Assembly: GCA_021202795.1 (NCBI GenBank) | Contig: JAJQCH010000028.1 | Coordinates: 1 to 32,582, forward strand | Direction of reading: 5' to 3' | DNA length: 32,582 nt | Origin: Oscillospiraceae bacterium | GTDB lineage: Bacteria > Bacillota > Clostridia > Oscillospirales > Oscillospiraceae | Shown: one piece after another, positions 18,327-27,958 of the stretch | Numbering within the stretch: position 1 is the first letter of the stretch | How the letters are laid out: every line of letters begins with the position of its first letter | The notes under the pieces: generated by a model | The model's input: the letters and a program-made list of their open reading frames with translations, nothing else | Told to the model about the DNA's origin: nothing | Databases searched by the model: none | Position numbers and translations under genes: made by a program

Positions 18327-18447
18327 GGGGCGTCCAGATAGGGCGACGGGCTACCAATCTTTTCCGCTCGCACTGTTGCTTCTTGCTTTCCTTTCGTTGT
18401 GATTTTCTCCTCCCGTCTGATGGCCGTTCAAATCGGCCAGCGCCCCC
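18327..18447 (+). ncRNA. Candidate structured leader/ncRNA with tRNA-like acceptor and T-arm
   Basis: GGGGCGT/GCGCCCC closing stem, GACGGG/CCCGTC stem, GGCCG-TTCAAAT-CGGCC T-arm-like hairpin. Confidence 0.35.
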
Positions 18448-18457
18448 GAAAATAAAA

Positions 18458-19657
18458 ATGGAGCTAAAAATGGAAATAATCAAACGCAAATTAATCGATA
18501 TACGCCCTTACCCAAACAATCCCCGCGTAAATGACAGCGCGGTGGACGCAGTGGCGGAGAGCATCCGGCAATGCACATATATCTCCCCGATAATCATCGA
18601 TGAGGACGGCGTAATCCTCGCGGGCCACACGCGGTACAAGGCCCTGCAAAAACTGGGCGAGACCGAGGCGGAGGTCGTAGTCAAGGCCGGGCTGACCGAG
18701 GAGCAGAAACGGAAATACCGGCTGCTGGATAATAAGACCGGCGAACTTGCGGACTGGGACTCCGACCTGTTAGAGCAAGAGTTAGCCGGCTTAGATTTTG
18801 GCGATTTGGAACTTGACTGGGGGATTGACTTGGACGATGAACCCACAGAAGCAGTCGAGGATGATTACGACGCTGAACCGCCAGAAGAACCACGGGCAAA
18901 GATGGGTGACATCTATCAGCTTGGCAGACATCGGTTGATGTGCGGGGATAGCACAAACGCAGAGGATGTTAAAAAGCTGGTAGGGGGGGTGGCTGTGGAC
19001 ATGCTTCTTACAGACCCGCCTTACAATGTTGCCTTGGGTAACGGCGGCAGTAAAGACGATGCCAGAAAGAGACATAGACGCACTGATGGCTTGGTGATTG
19101 CAAACGATAGTATGCCGCCAGAGGAGTTTCGGAAATTCCTCCAGACAGCGTTTGAGAATGCAAAGAGCGTGATGAAATCGGGAGCGGCATTTTATATCTG
19201 GCATGCAGATAACGAATCATATAATTTCCGTGGTGCTTTGGCAGACGCAGGATTCCAACTGCGGCAGACGCTAATCTGGCTCAAGCAGAGTTTCACGCTT
19301 GGGCGGCAGGATTATCAATGGATTCACGAGCCTTGCCTGTATGGATGGAATGATGGGAGTCACGTTTGGTACTCTGACAGAAAGCAAAGCACGGTTCTGA
19401 AATTTGACAGACCGACAGTGAGCAAAGAACACCCAACGATGAAGCCTGTTGCACTGTTCGATTACCAGATGCGGAATAGCACAAAAGGCGGTGACATCGT
19501 GCTTGACCTGTTTGGCGGTTCTGGCACGACAATCATAGCGGCAGAGCAGAATGGACGCACAGGATATGTTATGGAATACGACCCACGTTATGTGGACGTA
19601 ATCATAGACCGCTATGAGAAATTCACCAACCAAAAGGCGGTAAAGATAGGGAGCTGA
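18458..19657 (+). CDS. ParB-like N-terminal domain fused to N4/N6 DNA methylase
   Basis: IDIRPYPNNPRVNDSAVDAVAESIRQ...VILAGHTRYKAL (ParB-like); TDPPYNVAL and DLFGGSGTTIIAAEQNGRTGY methylase motifs; start could be 18470. Confidence 0.92.
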   Translation: MELKMEIIKRKLIDIRPYPNNPRVNDSAVDAVAESIRQCTYISPIIIDEDGVILAGHTRYKALQKLGETEAEVVVKAGLTEEQKRKYRLLDNKTGELADWDSDLLEQELAGLDFGDLELDWGIDLDDEPTEAVEDDYDAEPPEEPRAKMGDIYQLGRHRLMCGDSTNAEDVKKLVGGVAVDMLLTDPPYNVALGNGGSKDDARKRHRRTDGLVIANDSMPPEEFRKFLQTAFENAKSVMKSGAAFYIWHADNESYNFRGALADAGFQLRQTLIWLKQSFTLGRQDYQWIHEPCLYGWNDGSHVWYSDRKQSTVLKFDRPTVSKEHPTMKPVALFDYQMRNSTKGGDIVLDLFGGSGTTIIAAEQNGRTGYVMEYDPRYVDVIIDRYEKFTNQKAVKIGS

Positions 19658-19661
19658 TGGA

Positions 19662-20009
19662 ATGGCGCGACCGCGAAAAGAGATTGATAAAAAACAATTT
19701 GAAAACCTGTGCGGTCTGCAATGCACGAAAGAGGAAATCTGCTATTTCTTTGATGTGACGGACAAGACCCTTGAGAACTGGTGCAGACGAACGTATAAAG
19801 CAGGTTTTTCCGAAGTATTTGGAATAAAAAGGGGTTCTGGGCGAATTTCGCTCAGACGGTCACAATTCAGACTGGCAGAAAAGAACGCCACGATGGCTAT
19901 CTGGCTTGGCAAACAGTACCTTGGACAGCGTGATTTGCCAGAGGAAAATATCGACATGGAGGATAGTGACGCATATTTTGAAGCGGCGGAAATGGAGGGG
20001 AAAGAATGA
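19662..20009 (+). CDS. Terminase small subunit
   Basis: RPRKEIDKKQFENLCGLQCTKEEICYFFDVTDKTLENWC... preceding TerL. Confidence 0.85.
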   Translation: MARPRKEIDKKQFENLCGLQCTKEEICYFFDVTDKTLENWCRRTYKAGFSEVFGIKRGSGRISLRRSQFRLAEKNATMAIWLGKQYLGQRDLPEENIDMEDSDAYFEAAEMEGKE

Positions 20010-20245
20010 GGCTGATTGACGCTGACGCATTATGGGAGAAAGTTGAAAATGCAGAATGGGAAGTCAATGCGGATAGAGACATGGTAGAAGACCTGATTGT
20101 AAACGCTCCTAATGCTGGAGGCTTCGATGTTCGGATGGAAACGGAAAAAGACAAGATGGAACGTGAAGCATTTGAACAGTTTATGAAAAAGATAGAAGCG
20201 GCAAAGAAAATCAGTGGCATGGAAGTAAAAAGGGTTGTTGTATGA
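20006..20245 (+). CDS. RLIDADAL-type small protein between terS and terL
   Basis: MRLIDADALWEKVENAEWEVNADRD, ATGA overlap. Confidence 0.65.
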   Translation: MRLIDADALWEKVENAEWEVNADRDMVEDLIVNAPNAGGFDVRMETEKDKMEREAFEQFMKKIEAAKKISGMEVKRVVV

Positions 20246-21504
20246 AAACCTCAACAATTAATCCCGTTTTTTCCGACAAACACAAAGCCTACATATCCCG
20301 CGCTGAATCCGCCACTGTATCAGTCGCAGAGGGCGCAGTAAGGGCAGGAAAGACGATTGACAATGTTCTGGCGTTTGCAAAGGAAATCAACCGAGGAACG
20401 CCAGACAGAATCCATCTTGCGACAGGTTCAACCTCTGCCAATGCAAAGCTGAACATCGGAGACGCAAACGGATTTGGTTTAGAGTACATCTTCCGTGGGC
20501 GGTGCAAGTGGACAAAGTACCGAGGGAATGAAGCACTGGTAATCAATATCCGTAACCGACAGTATATCGTGATATTCGCAGGCGGCGGCAAGGCAGACAG
20601 CAACAAGCGCATCCGTGGTAACAGCTACGGGATGTGGATTGCAACGGAAATCAACCTCCACCACGAGAATATGGTGCAGGAGGCATTTAACCGTCAGCTC
20701 GCGGCCAAAAACCGCAAAATATTTTGGGATTTAAACCCGTCGTCCCCAGCGAGCTGGATATATAAAAATTATATCGATAGATTCCCGGAGCAGTTTGGGG
20801 CGCGCTATAATTACGAGCATTTTACTATCTCCGATAACGCCGTAATATCCGAGGAGCGGCTAAAGGAGATTGAGGCGCAATATACGCCCGGCTCCATTTG
20901 GTATAGACGGGATATTCTGGGCGAGCGATGTAATGCTGAGGGGCTTGTCTATCCCATGTATGATAATACGGTGCCGACGGAGGAGCGGGAGTATGAGCAA
21001 TATTATATATCCGTAGACTTTGGCGTGCAAAATCCGACAGCTATGTTGCTATGGGGCTTGTGCAATGGCGTGTGGTATCTAGTGCGGGAGTATTATCACA
21101 GCGGACGCGAGACCAACGACCAGCGGACAGTCGGGCAATACTATGACGCGCTGGACGAGCTTGCGGACGGACTGCCGATAAAAAGCGTAATAATCGACCC
21201 GTCAGCCGCGCCGTTAGTATCTGAGATCAACAGCCGCCGGAAATACAAGGTCTGGAAGGGGAAAAATAATGTAATCAGCGGCATCCAGCACACGGCGCAA
21301 TGCCTGAGCGATAAGACGATAATGATTAACGACTGCTGCGAGCGGACGCTGGCAGAGTTTGGGCTATACAGATGGGATGATGACGCCACAGAGGATAAGG
21401 TCATCAAGGAGGACGATCACAGCATGGACGCAATACGGTATTTTGTGGAGACCGTGGGCGTCTGGCGGAAAAAACAAGCCCGGCCAGTGCCGTGGCTGCT
21501 ATGA
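20242..21504 (+). CDS. Terminase large subunit (PBSX-like)
   Basis: VAEGAVRAGKTIDNVLAFA Walker A; FWDLNPSSPASWIYKNYID; YISVDFGVQNPTAMLLWG nuclease motif. Confidence 0.95.
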   Translation: MKTSTINPVFSDKHKAYISRAESATVSVAEGAVRAGKTIDNVLAFAKEINRGTPDRIHLATGSTSANAKLNIGDANGFGLEYIFRGRCKWTKYRGNEALVINIRNRQYIVIFAGGGKADSNKRIRGNSYGMWIATEINLHHENMVQEAFNRQLAAKNRKIFWDLNPSSPASWIYKNYIDRFPEQFGARYNYEHFTISDNAVISEERLKEIEAQYTPGSIWYRRDILGERCNAEGLVYPMYDNTVPTEEREYEQYYISVDFGVQNPTAMLLWGLCNGVWYLVREYYHSGRETNDQRTVGQYYDALDELADGLPIKSVIIDPSAAPLVSEINSRRKYKVWKGKNNVISGIQHTAQCLSDKTIMINDCCERTLAEFGLYRWDDDATEDKVIKEDDHSMDAIRYFVETVGVWRKKQARPVPWLL

Positions 21505-21513
21505 GGTGAGAGC

Positions 21514-22914
21514 ATGAGGACATATCAAGATTTGGAGGCGCTGGGGGAAAATGAGGCCTCCCGCATGAGCTTTATACGGGCGTTTGCGGCAGAGCATTGC
21601 GGGACGCCGGAATACCGGGTGGCAATGGACGCGGAGGAATACTACGCAAAACGAAACGTCACCATCCTGAAATACGAAAAGATCGTGATGAATGCCATGG
21701 GCCAGGCCGTGCCTGATGTGTGGAGCAGCAACTACAAGCTGACGCACGGATTTTTCCGCCAGTTTGTACTCCAGCAGGTGCAGTATGTGCTTTCCAACGG
21801 CGTTGTGTTCCAGGATGACGCCACGAAACCAAAATTGGGGGCGGATTTTGATAACAAGCTCCAGACGCTCGCTAAAAAGGCAATGGTCGACGGCGTGGCA
21901 TTTGGATTTTGGAATTATGACCATTTGGATGTCTTTAGTTTTGTGGGGACGCCGAAGGAGCCGGGGTTTGCGCCGCTGTACGACCAGGACACGGGTCTCC
22001 TGCGGGCGGGTGTGAGATACTGGCAGCCCACGGCAGAGACAAAGCGATGGACGCTGTACGAGCAGGACGGCTATACCGATTACATCGAGCGGCAGGGTGA
22101 CAATATGCAGCCGATGGCGGACAAGCGGCCATACATGACAACGGTCACGGCGACGGAGGCGGGCGGCATCGAGGAGATACAGGGGGCCAATTATCCCGGT
22201 TTCCCGATTATCCCTATATACGCCAACGATTTGCGAGAGTCTGAGATTGTCGGCATCCGCCCATCAATAGACTGCTATGATTTTGTCATGTCCGGCATGG
22301 CCAACAATATCGACGAGACCAGCGTGTTTTACTGGACGCTCCAGCAGACCGGCGGCATGGACGACGCCGATTTAGTCCAGTTTGTAGCTCGAATGAAACA
22401 GCTGCACGCCGTCGTTTTGGGGCCGGACGTGTCCGCAGAGGCGCACACGCTGTCAATCCCGGTCGAGGCAAACAAGGTGCTACTGGACTACCTTAAGGAC
22501 GACATGTATGAGAATTTCATGCTCATGAATCCGTCCCAGGTCTTGAGCGGGAACCTGACGGCCACGGCTATCCGCATGGCCTATCAGCAACAGGACGACA
22601 AATGCGGCGATTTTGAATACTGCATCCGGGATTTTATCACAAAGCTTTTCCGCCTCCTGGGAATCGACGATGAACCGTCGTTTAAATGGAATCGGGTGGC
22701 GAACTACCAGGATGAGACTAATATGGTCATGACGGCCTCCAGCTATCTGGACGATGAGGCGGTGCTTAACCATCTGCCGTGGTTGACGCCGGAGGAAGTG
22801 GACGATATACTCAAGCGCAAGGATAATGATACAGTTGGCCGGATAGCCTCGCTGGAGCAGCAGCTTGCCAAGAAAAACATGGAGGATATAGACGCCGAGG
22901 AGCCTGAAGAGTGA
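21514..22914 (+). CDS. Portal protein (SPP1-like)
   Basis: Size, position and 'VPDVWSSNYKLTHGFFRQFVLQQVQYVLSNGV...NPSQVLSGNLTATAIRMAYQQQDDKCGDFE'. Confidence 0.92.
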   Translation: MRTYQDLEALGENEASRMSFIRAFAAEHCGTPEYRVAMDAEEYYAKRNVTILKYEKIVMNAMGQAVPDVWSSNYKLTHGFFRQFVLQQVQYVLSNGVVFQDDATKPKLGADFDNKLQTLAKKAMVDGVAFGFWNYDHLDVFSFVGTPKEPGFAPLYDQDTGLLRAGVRYWQPTAETKRWTLYEQDGYTDYIERQGDNMQPMADKRPYMTTVTATEAGGIEEIQGANYPGFPIIPIYANDLRESEIVGIRPSIDCYDFVMSGMANNIDETSVFYWTLQQTGGMDDADLVQFVARMKQLHAVVLGPDVSAEAHTLSIPVEANKVLLDYLKDDMYENFMLMNPSQVLSGNLTATAIRMAYQQQDDKCGDFEYCIRDFITKLFRLLGIDDEPSFKWNRVANYQDETNMVMTASSYLDDEAVLNHLPWLTPEEVDDILKRKDNDTVGRIASLEQQLAKKNMEDIDAEEPEE

Positions 22915-23831
22915 TGGCGGACGCGGGGCGGAAAAAGACCGATGAGGAACTGGCGGCCCTGGAAAAGCGGATTGCCAGTGTATACCAAGAGGCGGCGGCA
23001 GACATGGAGGAGACCGTCAAGTCATACTTTGCCAGCTTCACCGCCCGCGATCTGGAGCAACAGGCAAGGCTTGAGGCGGGAGAAATAACGGAGGCAGAGT
23101 ATACGCAATGGCGGCTTACACAAATAGGCCGGGGACAGCGATATGAGGCGATGCGGGACGCCCTCGCGGAGAGGTACACTAACGCCAATGAGATAGCAAT
23201 AGCCTATGTCAATGATGATATGGCGAGCATCTACGCTCTTAATCGTACGTACACCATAGACACGGCGGTGGCAGGCGCGGAGAGCATAATCGGGGGCGTC
23301 AATTTTATCCGCTATGACGAGGCCACGGTCAAGCGGCTGCTGACGGAGGCCCCGTCACTTATGCCACACTACCCGGAGGCGCGAGCTGTGCAGCGGGGCA
23401 TTGACCTGGCCTATGGCAAGCAACAGATAACGGCATCCGTCACAAGCGGGATATTGCAGGGCAACAGCGCCGGCAAGATAGCCAATGACCTGATGACGCG
23501 GATGACGGACATGAGCAGCACAAGCGCGGTCAGGGCGGCCAGAACTGCAATCACCAATGCAGAAAATGCCGGGCGGCAGGATGGCGCGGAGGAACTAGCA
23601 TCCAAGGGCTGTATCATGCAAAAGACGTGGATTGCGACCCATGACGACAGGACGAGGCCGGAGCACCTGGAGGCTGACGGCCAGACCGTCCCGCTGGCTG
23701 AGCCTTTTGACGTTGGCGGGGAGGCTATGATGTACCCCGGCGACAGCAGCGGGAGCGGGTGGAACGTGTACAACTGCCGATGCTCCCGGAAAGACACGGT
23801 GGTGGGGTTTAAATCCATCTTGGAGGACTGA
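22914..23831 (+). CDS. MuF-like minor capsid/head morphogenesis protein
   Basis: ARTAITNAENAGRQDGAEELASKGCIMQKTWIATHDDRTRPEHLEADGQTVPL...NCRCSRK. Confidence 0.93.
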   Translation: MADAGRKKTDEELAALEKRIASVYQEAAADMEETVKSYFASFTARDLEQQARLEAGEITEAEYTQWRLTQIGRGQRYEAMRDALAERYTNANEIAIAYVNDDMASIYALNRTYTIDTAVAGAESIIGGVNFIRYDEATVKRLLTEAPSLMPHYPEARAVQRGIDLAYGKQQITASVTSGILQGNSAGKIANDLMTRMTDMSSTSAVRAARTAITNAENAGRQDGAEELASKGCIMQKTWIATHDDRTRPEHLEADGQTVPLAEPFDVGGEAMMYPGDSSGSGWNVYNCRCSRKDTVVGFKSILED

Positions 23832-23832
23832 C

Positions 23833-24255
23833 ATGGGTATTACTATTGACTTTACAGACAACAGCGCGGAAATTTTGCGGGTTTTTGACAATGCCGCTAT
23901 ACGCGGGCTTGAGGCCTGCGGCTCTGCTGGCGAGGGCTACGCCAAGGACAACCTGACCGCCAGCGGCGCTGTGGACACGGGACGGCTCCGAAACAGCGTA
24001 AATTACGGGCTTGTCGATGACAGGACGGTACAGATAGGGACAAATACAGAGCATGGCCCTTATATCGAGCTTGGCACCGGCAAATATGCTACCACCGGCG
24101 GCGGAACGCCTAAAGAGCGCTGGGTGTATATGGGAGACGACGGCAAATTCCACATGGCTTTTCCGCAGGTCGCCCGGCCTTATCTCAAGCCCGCCGTGTC
24201 AGACCATGGTAGCGATTACCAGCGGCTCATAAAATCCAGCATGGAGAACGCATAA
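23833..24255 (+). CDS. HK97 gp10-like protein
   Basis: DTGRLRNSVNY...GPYIELGTGKYA...RPYLKPAV. Confidence 0.88.
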   Translation: MGITIDFTDNSAEILRVFDNAAIRGLEACGSAGEGYAKDNLTASGAVDTGRLRNSVNYGLVDDRTVQIGTNTEHGPYIELGTGKYATTGGGTPKERWVYMGDDGKFHMAFPQVARPYLKPAVSDHGSDYQRLIKSSMENA

Positions 24256-24256
24256 A

Positions 24257-24415
24257 ATGGACAAAAAAAGCAAGGAGCCGCCCGCGATAAATATTGACGC
24301 ACAACAGGCAATATATGATATAATAAGACGTGGGAACGATGCGCAAATACGACGCAAGGGTAACGGATACATCATCCTGGAAGTAAAAAAATCAATCAAA
24401 TATAGCTCCGGCTGA
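24257..24415 (+). CDS. Small phage protein, 52 aa
   Basis: MDKKSKEPPAINIDAQQAIYDIIRRGNDAQIRRKGNGYIILEVKKSIKYSSG. Confidence 0.5.
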   Translation: MDKKSKEPPAINIDAQQAIYDIIRRGNDAQIRRKGNGYIILEVKKSIKYSSG

Positions 24416-24438
24416 ATTGGCAGCCGGGAAGGGCAATA

Positions 24439-24481
24439 GGAGCCAGTAGTCAAGTATATCTTGACCGCTGGCTCCATTTTT
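24439..24481 (+). terminator. Strong intrinsic terminator inside the head operon
   Basis: GGAGCCAG-ta-GTCAAG-TATAT-CTTGAC-cg-CTGGCTCC-A-TTTTT. Confidence 0.85.
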
Positions 24482-24563
24482 GATATTTCCCGCGAAGGAC
24501 TGCGGATAATATACAACATTCTCCCCGAAGCACCGGGGCCGAAGAACTGGAGGAATGTATAAC

Positions 24564-25157
24564 ATGGCAATCACACGCAAGCTACTCAAGGGGATGGGGC
24601 TGACCGAGGAACAGGCAGATACCATCATCGAGGGCCACACCGAGACCGTGGACGCGCTGAAGGAGCAGATAGCTACTTACAAGGCGGACGCGGACAAGCT
24701 CCCCGGCGTACAAAAGGAACTGGACGCATTGAAGGCCGCAGGGAATGACGGCTGGGAGGAGCGTTACAACAGTGTCAAGAAGGATTTTGACGATTACAAG
24801 GCCGAACAGGCTGCGAAGGAGACCCACCGGGCGAAGGAAACCGCATACAGGGCGCTCCTGAAAAATGCCGGTATCACGGAGCGGCGGATTGATACTGTGC
24901 TGAAAGTGTCCGATATTGACGCGATCGAGCTTGACAGCAAAGGCGCTATAAAGGGCGCGGACAAGCTGACCGAAAGCGTAAAAACGGAGTGGGCGGATTT
25001 TATCGCTACCTCCGAGACTAAGGGCGCAGAGACCTCGACGCCCCCGACCAACGGAGGAAAGACCATGACAAAGGACGAGATCATGGCGATAGCTGACCGG
25101 GGCGAGCGGCGTCAGGCGATAGCCGCAAATCTTGATTTGTTCAAAGGAGCTAATTAA
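24564..25157 (+). CDS. Scaffold protein
   Basis: Coiled-coil acidic protein directly upstream of capsid; GGAGG RBS. Confidence 0.85.
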   Translation: MAITRKLLKGMGLTEEQADTIIEGHTETVDALKEQIATYKADADKLPGVQKELDALKAAGNDGWEERYNSVKKDFDDYKAEQAAKETHRAKETAYRALLKNAGITERRIDTVLKVSDIDAIELDSKGAIKGADKLTESVKTEWADFIATSETKGAETSTPPTNGGKTMTKDEIMAIADRGERRQAIAANLDLFKGAN

Positions 25158-25159
25158 TT

Positions 25160-26023
25160 ATGGCAGATGCTAACCTGATTACCAAGGCTGACCTTGCACA
25201 GGCAAGGGAGGTAGAGTTTGTAGAGACCTTCGGTTACAGCGTCAAAAAGCTGCTGGAGGCCCTGGGCGTGACCCGCAAGATTGCAAAGCAGGCGGGAACC
25301 CTGCTTAAGACTTATAAGGCCACCGGCACCCTGGAGGACGGCGAGGTCGCAGAGGGCGAGACCATCCCCCTGAGCAAGTACACCGTGGAGGCCGTCGATT
25401 GGGCGGAAATTACCCTCAAGAAATGGCGCAAGGCCACCTCTGCTGAGGCTATCATCGAGCGCGGCTATGACCAGGCCGTGAGCAAGACCACCGACGAGAT
25501 GCTGCGGGACGTGCAGCGGGGCATCCGCTCCGACTTCTTCACCTTCCTGGCGACCGGCACCGGCACCGCGAGCGGCGACACCTTCCAGGCGGCCCTTGCG
25601 CAGGCTTGGGGACAGCTCCAGGTGCTGTTTGACGATGATAACGTTGACGCGGTGTATTTCATCAACCCGCTGGACGTGGCTGATTATCTGGCAACCGCCA
25701 ATGTCACCCTTCAGACCGCCTTTGGCATGTCTTACCTGGAGAACTTCCTGGGCCTGGGAACCGTGTTTATGAACTCCAACGTTCCCCAGGGGACTATCTA
25801 CGCCACGGCCAAGGACAACCTTGTGCTGTATTACGTCCCCGTCAATGGCGCTGACCTGAGCGAGGCATTCACTTTCACATCCGATTCCACCGGCTACATC
25901 GGCATCCACGAGGTACCTGATTACACCAACATGACCGCCTATGATACCGTTGTCAACGGCATGGCCCTGTTTGCAGAGCTGATTGACGGCGTGGTCGTGG
26001 CGACCATCGGGGCAGCCGCGTAA
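25160..26023 (+). CDS. Major capsid protein
   Basis: Position after scaffold; MADANLITKADLAQAREVEFVETFGYSVKKLLEALGVTRK. Confidence 0.9.
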   Translation: MADANLITKADLAQAREVEFVETFGYSVKKLLEALGVTRKIAKQAGTLLKTYKATGTLEDGEVAEGETIPLSKYTVEAVDWAEITLKKWRKATSAEAIIERGYDQAVSKTTDEMLRDVQRGIRSDFFTFLATGTGTASGDTFQAALAQAWGQLQVLFDDDNVDAVYFINPLDVADYLATANVTLQTAFGMSYLENFLGLGTVFMNSNVPQGTIYATAKDNLVLYYVPVNGADLSEAFTFTSDSTGYIGIHEVPDYTNMTAYDTVVNGMALFAELIDGVVVATIGAAA

Positions 26024-26026
26024 CCT

Positions 26027-26191
26027 ATGAGGCTGCTAGCAACAGCCTCGCCGGAAGAAGATACCGTTGACCTCGACAGCATGACAAAGGCACAGCTTTT
26101 GGAGTATGCGGAGGCCAACGGTATAACAGGGGTCAGCGCGTCAATGCGCAAGGCTGACATTCTGACCGCGATCAAGGAGGTGACGGCGTAA
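26027..26191 (+). CDS. SAP/HeH-like 54-aa protein
   Basis: LDSMTKAQLLEYAEANGITGVSASMRKADILTAI. Confidence 0.75.
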   Translation: MRLLATASPEEDTVDLDSMTKAQLLEYAEANGITGVSASMRKADILTAIKEVTA

Positions 26192-26613
26192 TGCTAGAGG
26201 AGATACTGCGATATTTGCGCAACTGGTTCTTGTTGCCGGATGGCGTCCATATAGACACCTACACGGTGGAGGACGACGCTATCACGCTGTCATTTCTGCA
26301 GCCTGACCAATATTTCCGCGTCATTGGCAGCGTGTACAACGATGGAGTATATCAATACAACGATGATTTAAAGCTGACGGATGAGACGTTCACCGGGGCG
26401 ATCTGGGCGCTGGCAATCCCTCCGTCGGTTATATCACTGGTGGCGGAAATAGAGGAGTGGCAGACCAAATATGGCGGGACTGTAGCCGGGCCGTACACGT
26501 CGGAGAGCTTCGGCGGCTACTCCTACACCAAGGCCAGCGATGCAGACACCGGCGGCGCGGTGACATGGCAGACAGCGTTTAAGGCCCGGCTTGCAATCTG
26601 GAGGAAAATATGA
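26191..26613 (+). CDS. Head-tail connector protein
   Basis: Position; 140 aa; TAATG overlap with upstream gene. Confidence 0.8.
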   Translation: MLEEILRYLRNWFLLPDGVHIDTYTVEDDAITLSFLQPDQYFRVIGSVYNDGVYQYNDDLKLTDETFTGAIWALAIPPSVISLVAEIEEWQTKYGGTVAGPYTSESFGGYSYTKASDADTGGAVTWQTAFKARLAIWRKI

Positions 26614-26960
26614 GCTTGCTAGATGATTTTGCCCGTCCCTGTGTGCTGCTGGAAAAGACGCGAGTATATGGCGATGAGGGCGGCTGGGAGACTACGTGGA
26701 CAGACGGGGCCACATTTGACAACTACCAGGCCCTTGATACCTCAATGGAAGCCCGGCGAGCGGAACAGGAGGGCGTAACCAGCGTGTATAGCGCCCTTGT
26801 GTTGCAGGATGTCCCAATAGAGTACAATGACTATTTCCGGGACGCGGCGACTGGCCAGACCTATAGGGTAACATCTGACCCGGCGGACAAGCAATCCCCG
26901 GCATCCGCCACGTTCGTCCTTAAATACTTCACCGCCGAAAGGAAGGTGCCTCCGACATGA
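26610..26960 (+). CDS. Head closure protein
   Basis: MSLLDDFARPCVLLEKTRVYGDEGGWETTWTDGATF; position. Confidence 0.75.
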   Translation: MSLLDDFARPCVLLEKTRVYGDEGGWETTWTDGATFDNYQALDTSMEARRAEQEGVTSVYSALVLQDVPIEYNDYFRDAATGQTYRVTSDPADKQSPASATFVLKYFTAERKVPPT

Positions 26961-27328
26961 CAAAAGAGGCGGCGCTGCTAGATTTTTTCAGCGGGTTTGG
27001 CATCCCGGCTTATCCGTCCTCTGCCGTTCCTGATGATGCGGTGTTCCCCTGGTTGACCTATGACCTGGTAACGGGTGCGTGGGGCGATGGGGAGCTGAGC
27101 ATAACCGTTAACCTGTGGTATTACACCACGGACGAGGCGATACCAAATGCCAAAGCGCGGGAGATTGCGACGGCTCTGGGTCTGGGCGGAAAGCGGATTG
27201 AGTGCGACGAGGGCGCAATATGGCTCAAACGCGGGCAGCCATGGTGCCAGGCGTTGCAGGATGACGCGGACGCAACCATCAAACGCCGATATATCAACAT
27301 ATCGGCAGAATTTGACACTCTATATTGA
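26957..27328 (+). CDS. Tail completion/terminator-like protein
   Basis: FGIPAYPSSAVPDDAVFPWLTYDLVTGAWGDGELSITVNLWYYT; position. Confidence 0.75.
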   Translation: MTKEAALLDFFSGFGIPAYPSSAVPDDAVFPWLTYDLVTGAWGDGELSITVNLWYYTTDEAIPNAKAREIATALGLGGKRIECDEGAIWLKRGQPWCQALQDDADATIKRRYINISAEFDTLY

Positions 27329-27347
27329 CGAGAAAGGATAATGGATT

Positions 27348-27947
27348 ATGAAATATACGAAAATCCCGGAGGCGGCGTTCCAGGAACTCCAGCTCAACGC
27401 TGGTGTGCTGCTGTCCGATTTTGATACCACCGACGGCATGAGCGAGGAGGAGATTCTCGCCGCTATCATCGGGGCGACCTCCGGCGGCACCAATTTTGAG
27501 GCAACCCCGGAGTATACCGACTTTGGCGAGGACATCGACAACTGCCCGGTCAACGTCAAGGAGTTAAAGCGCCTGGATAACTGGACGGTTACAATGACCG
27601 GCACGTTTATCACGGTCAACACCGCCATGGTCAAGCGGCTGGTTGGCGCGGCTGACATCGACAGCACCGACACGACCAAAATCGTCCCCCGGAATGATGT
27701 TGACGCAGACACCGATTTTGAGGACATCTGGTGGGTTGGCGACTATTCCGACAAAAACGGCGACACCAACGGCGGCTATGTCGCAATCCACATGATGAAC
27801 AGCCTGTCTACCGGCGGATTTTCCCTCCAGAGTGGCAACCGGGAGAAAGGCACCTTCGATTTTGAGTTTACGGGACACTACACCATTACTGACCAGGACA
27901 CCGTGCCGTTTGAGGTGTTTGTCAAGACCGGCACCGCTGAGGCGTAA
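27348..27947 (+). CDS. Major tail tube protein
   Basis: MKYTKIPEAAFQELQLNAGVLLSDFDTTDG...GGTNFEATPEYTDFGEDIDNCPVNVKELKRLDNWTVTMTGTF. Confidence 0.88.
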   Translation: MKYTKIPEAAFQELQLNAGVLLSDFDTTDGMSEEEILAAIIGATSGGTNFEATPEYTDFGEDIDNCPVNVKELKRLDNWTVTMTGTFITVNTAMVKRLVGAADIDSTDTTKIVPRNDVDADTDFEDIWWVGDYSDKNGDTNGGYVAIHMMNSLSTGGFSLQSGNREKGTFDFEFTGHYTITDQDTVPFEVFVKTGTAEA

Positions 27948-27958
27948 GGAGGGCATAT

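Noticed and set aside
18327-18350. Group II intron 5' end (GGGGCGTCCAGATAGGG resembles GTGCGCCCAGATAGGG)
   Set aside because: Resemblance limited to about 15 nt; no domain V or reverse transcriptase nearby
22911-22913. GTG start of the MuF gene
   Set aside because: ATG at 22914, overlapping the portal stop, is the more usual start
25154-25909. 251-aa minus-strand ORF opposite the capsid gene
   Set aside because: Antisense shadow of a highly biased coding region
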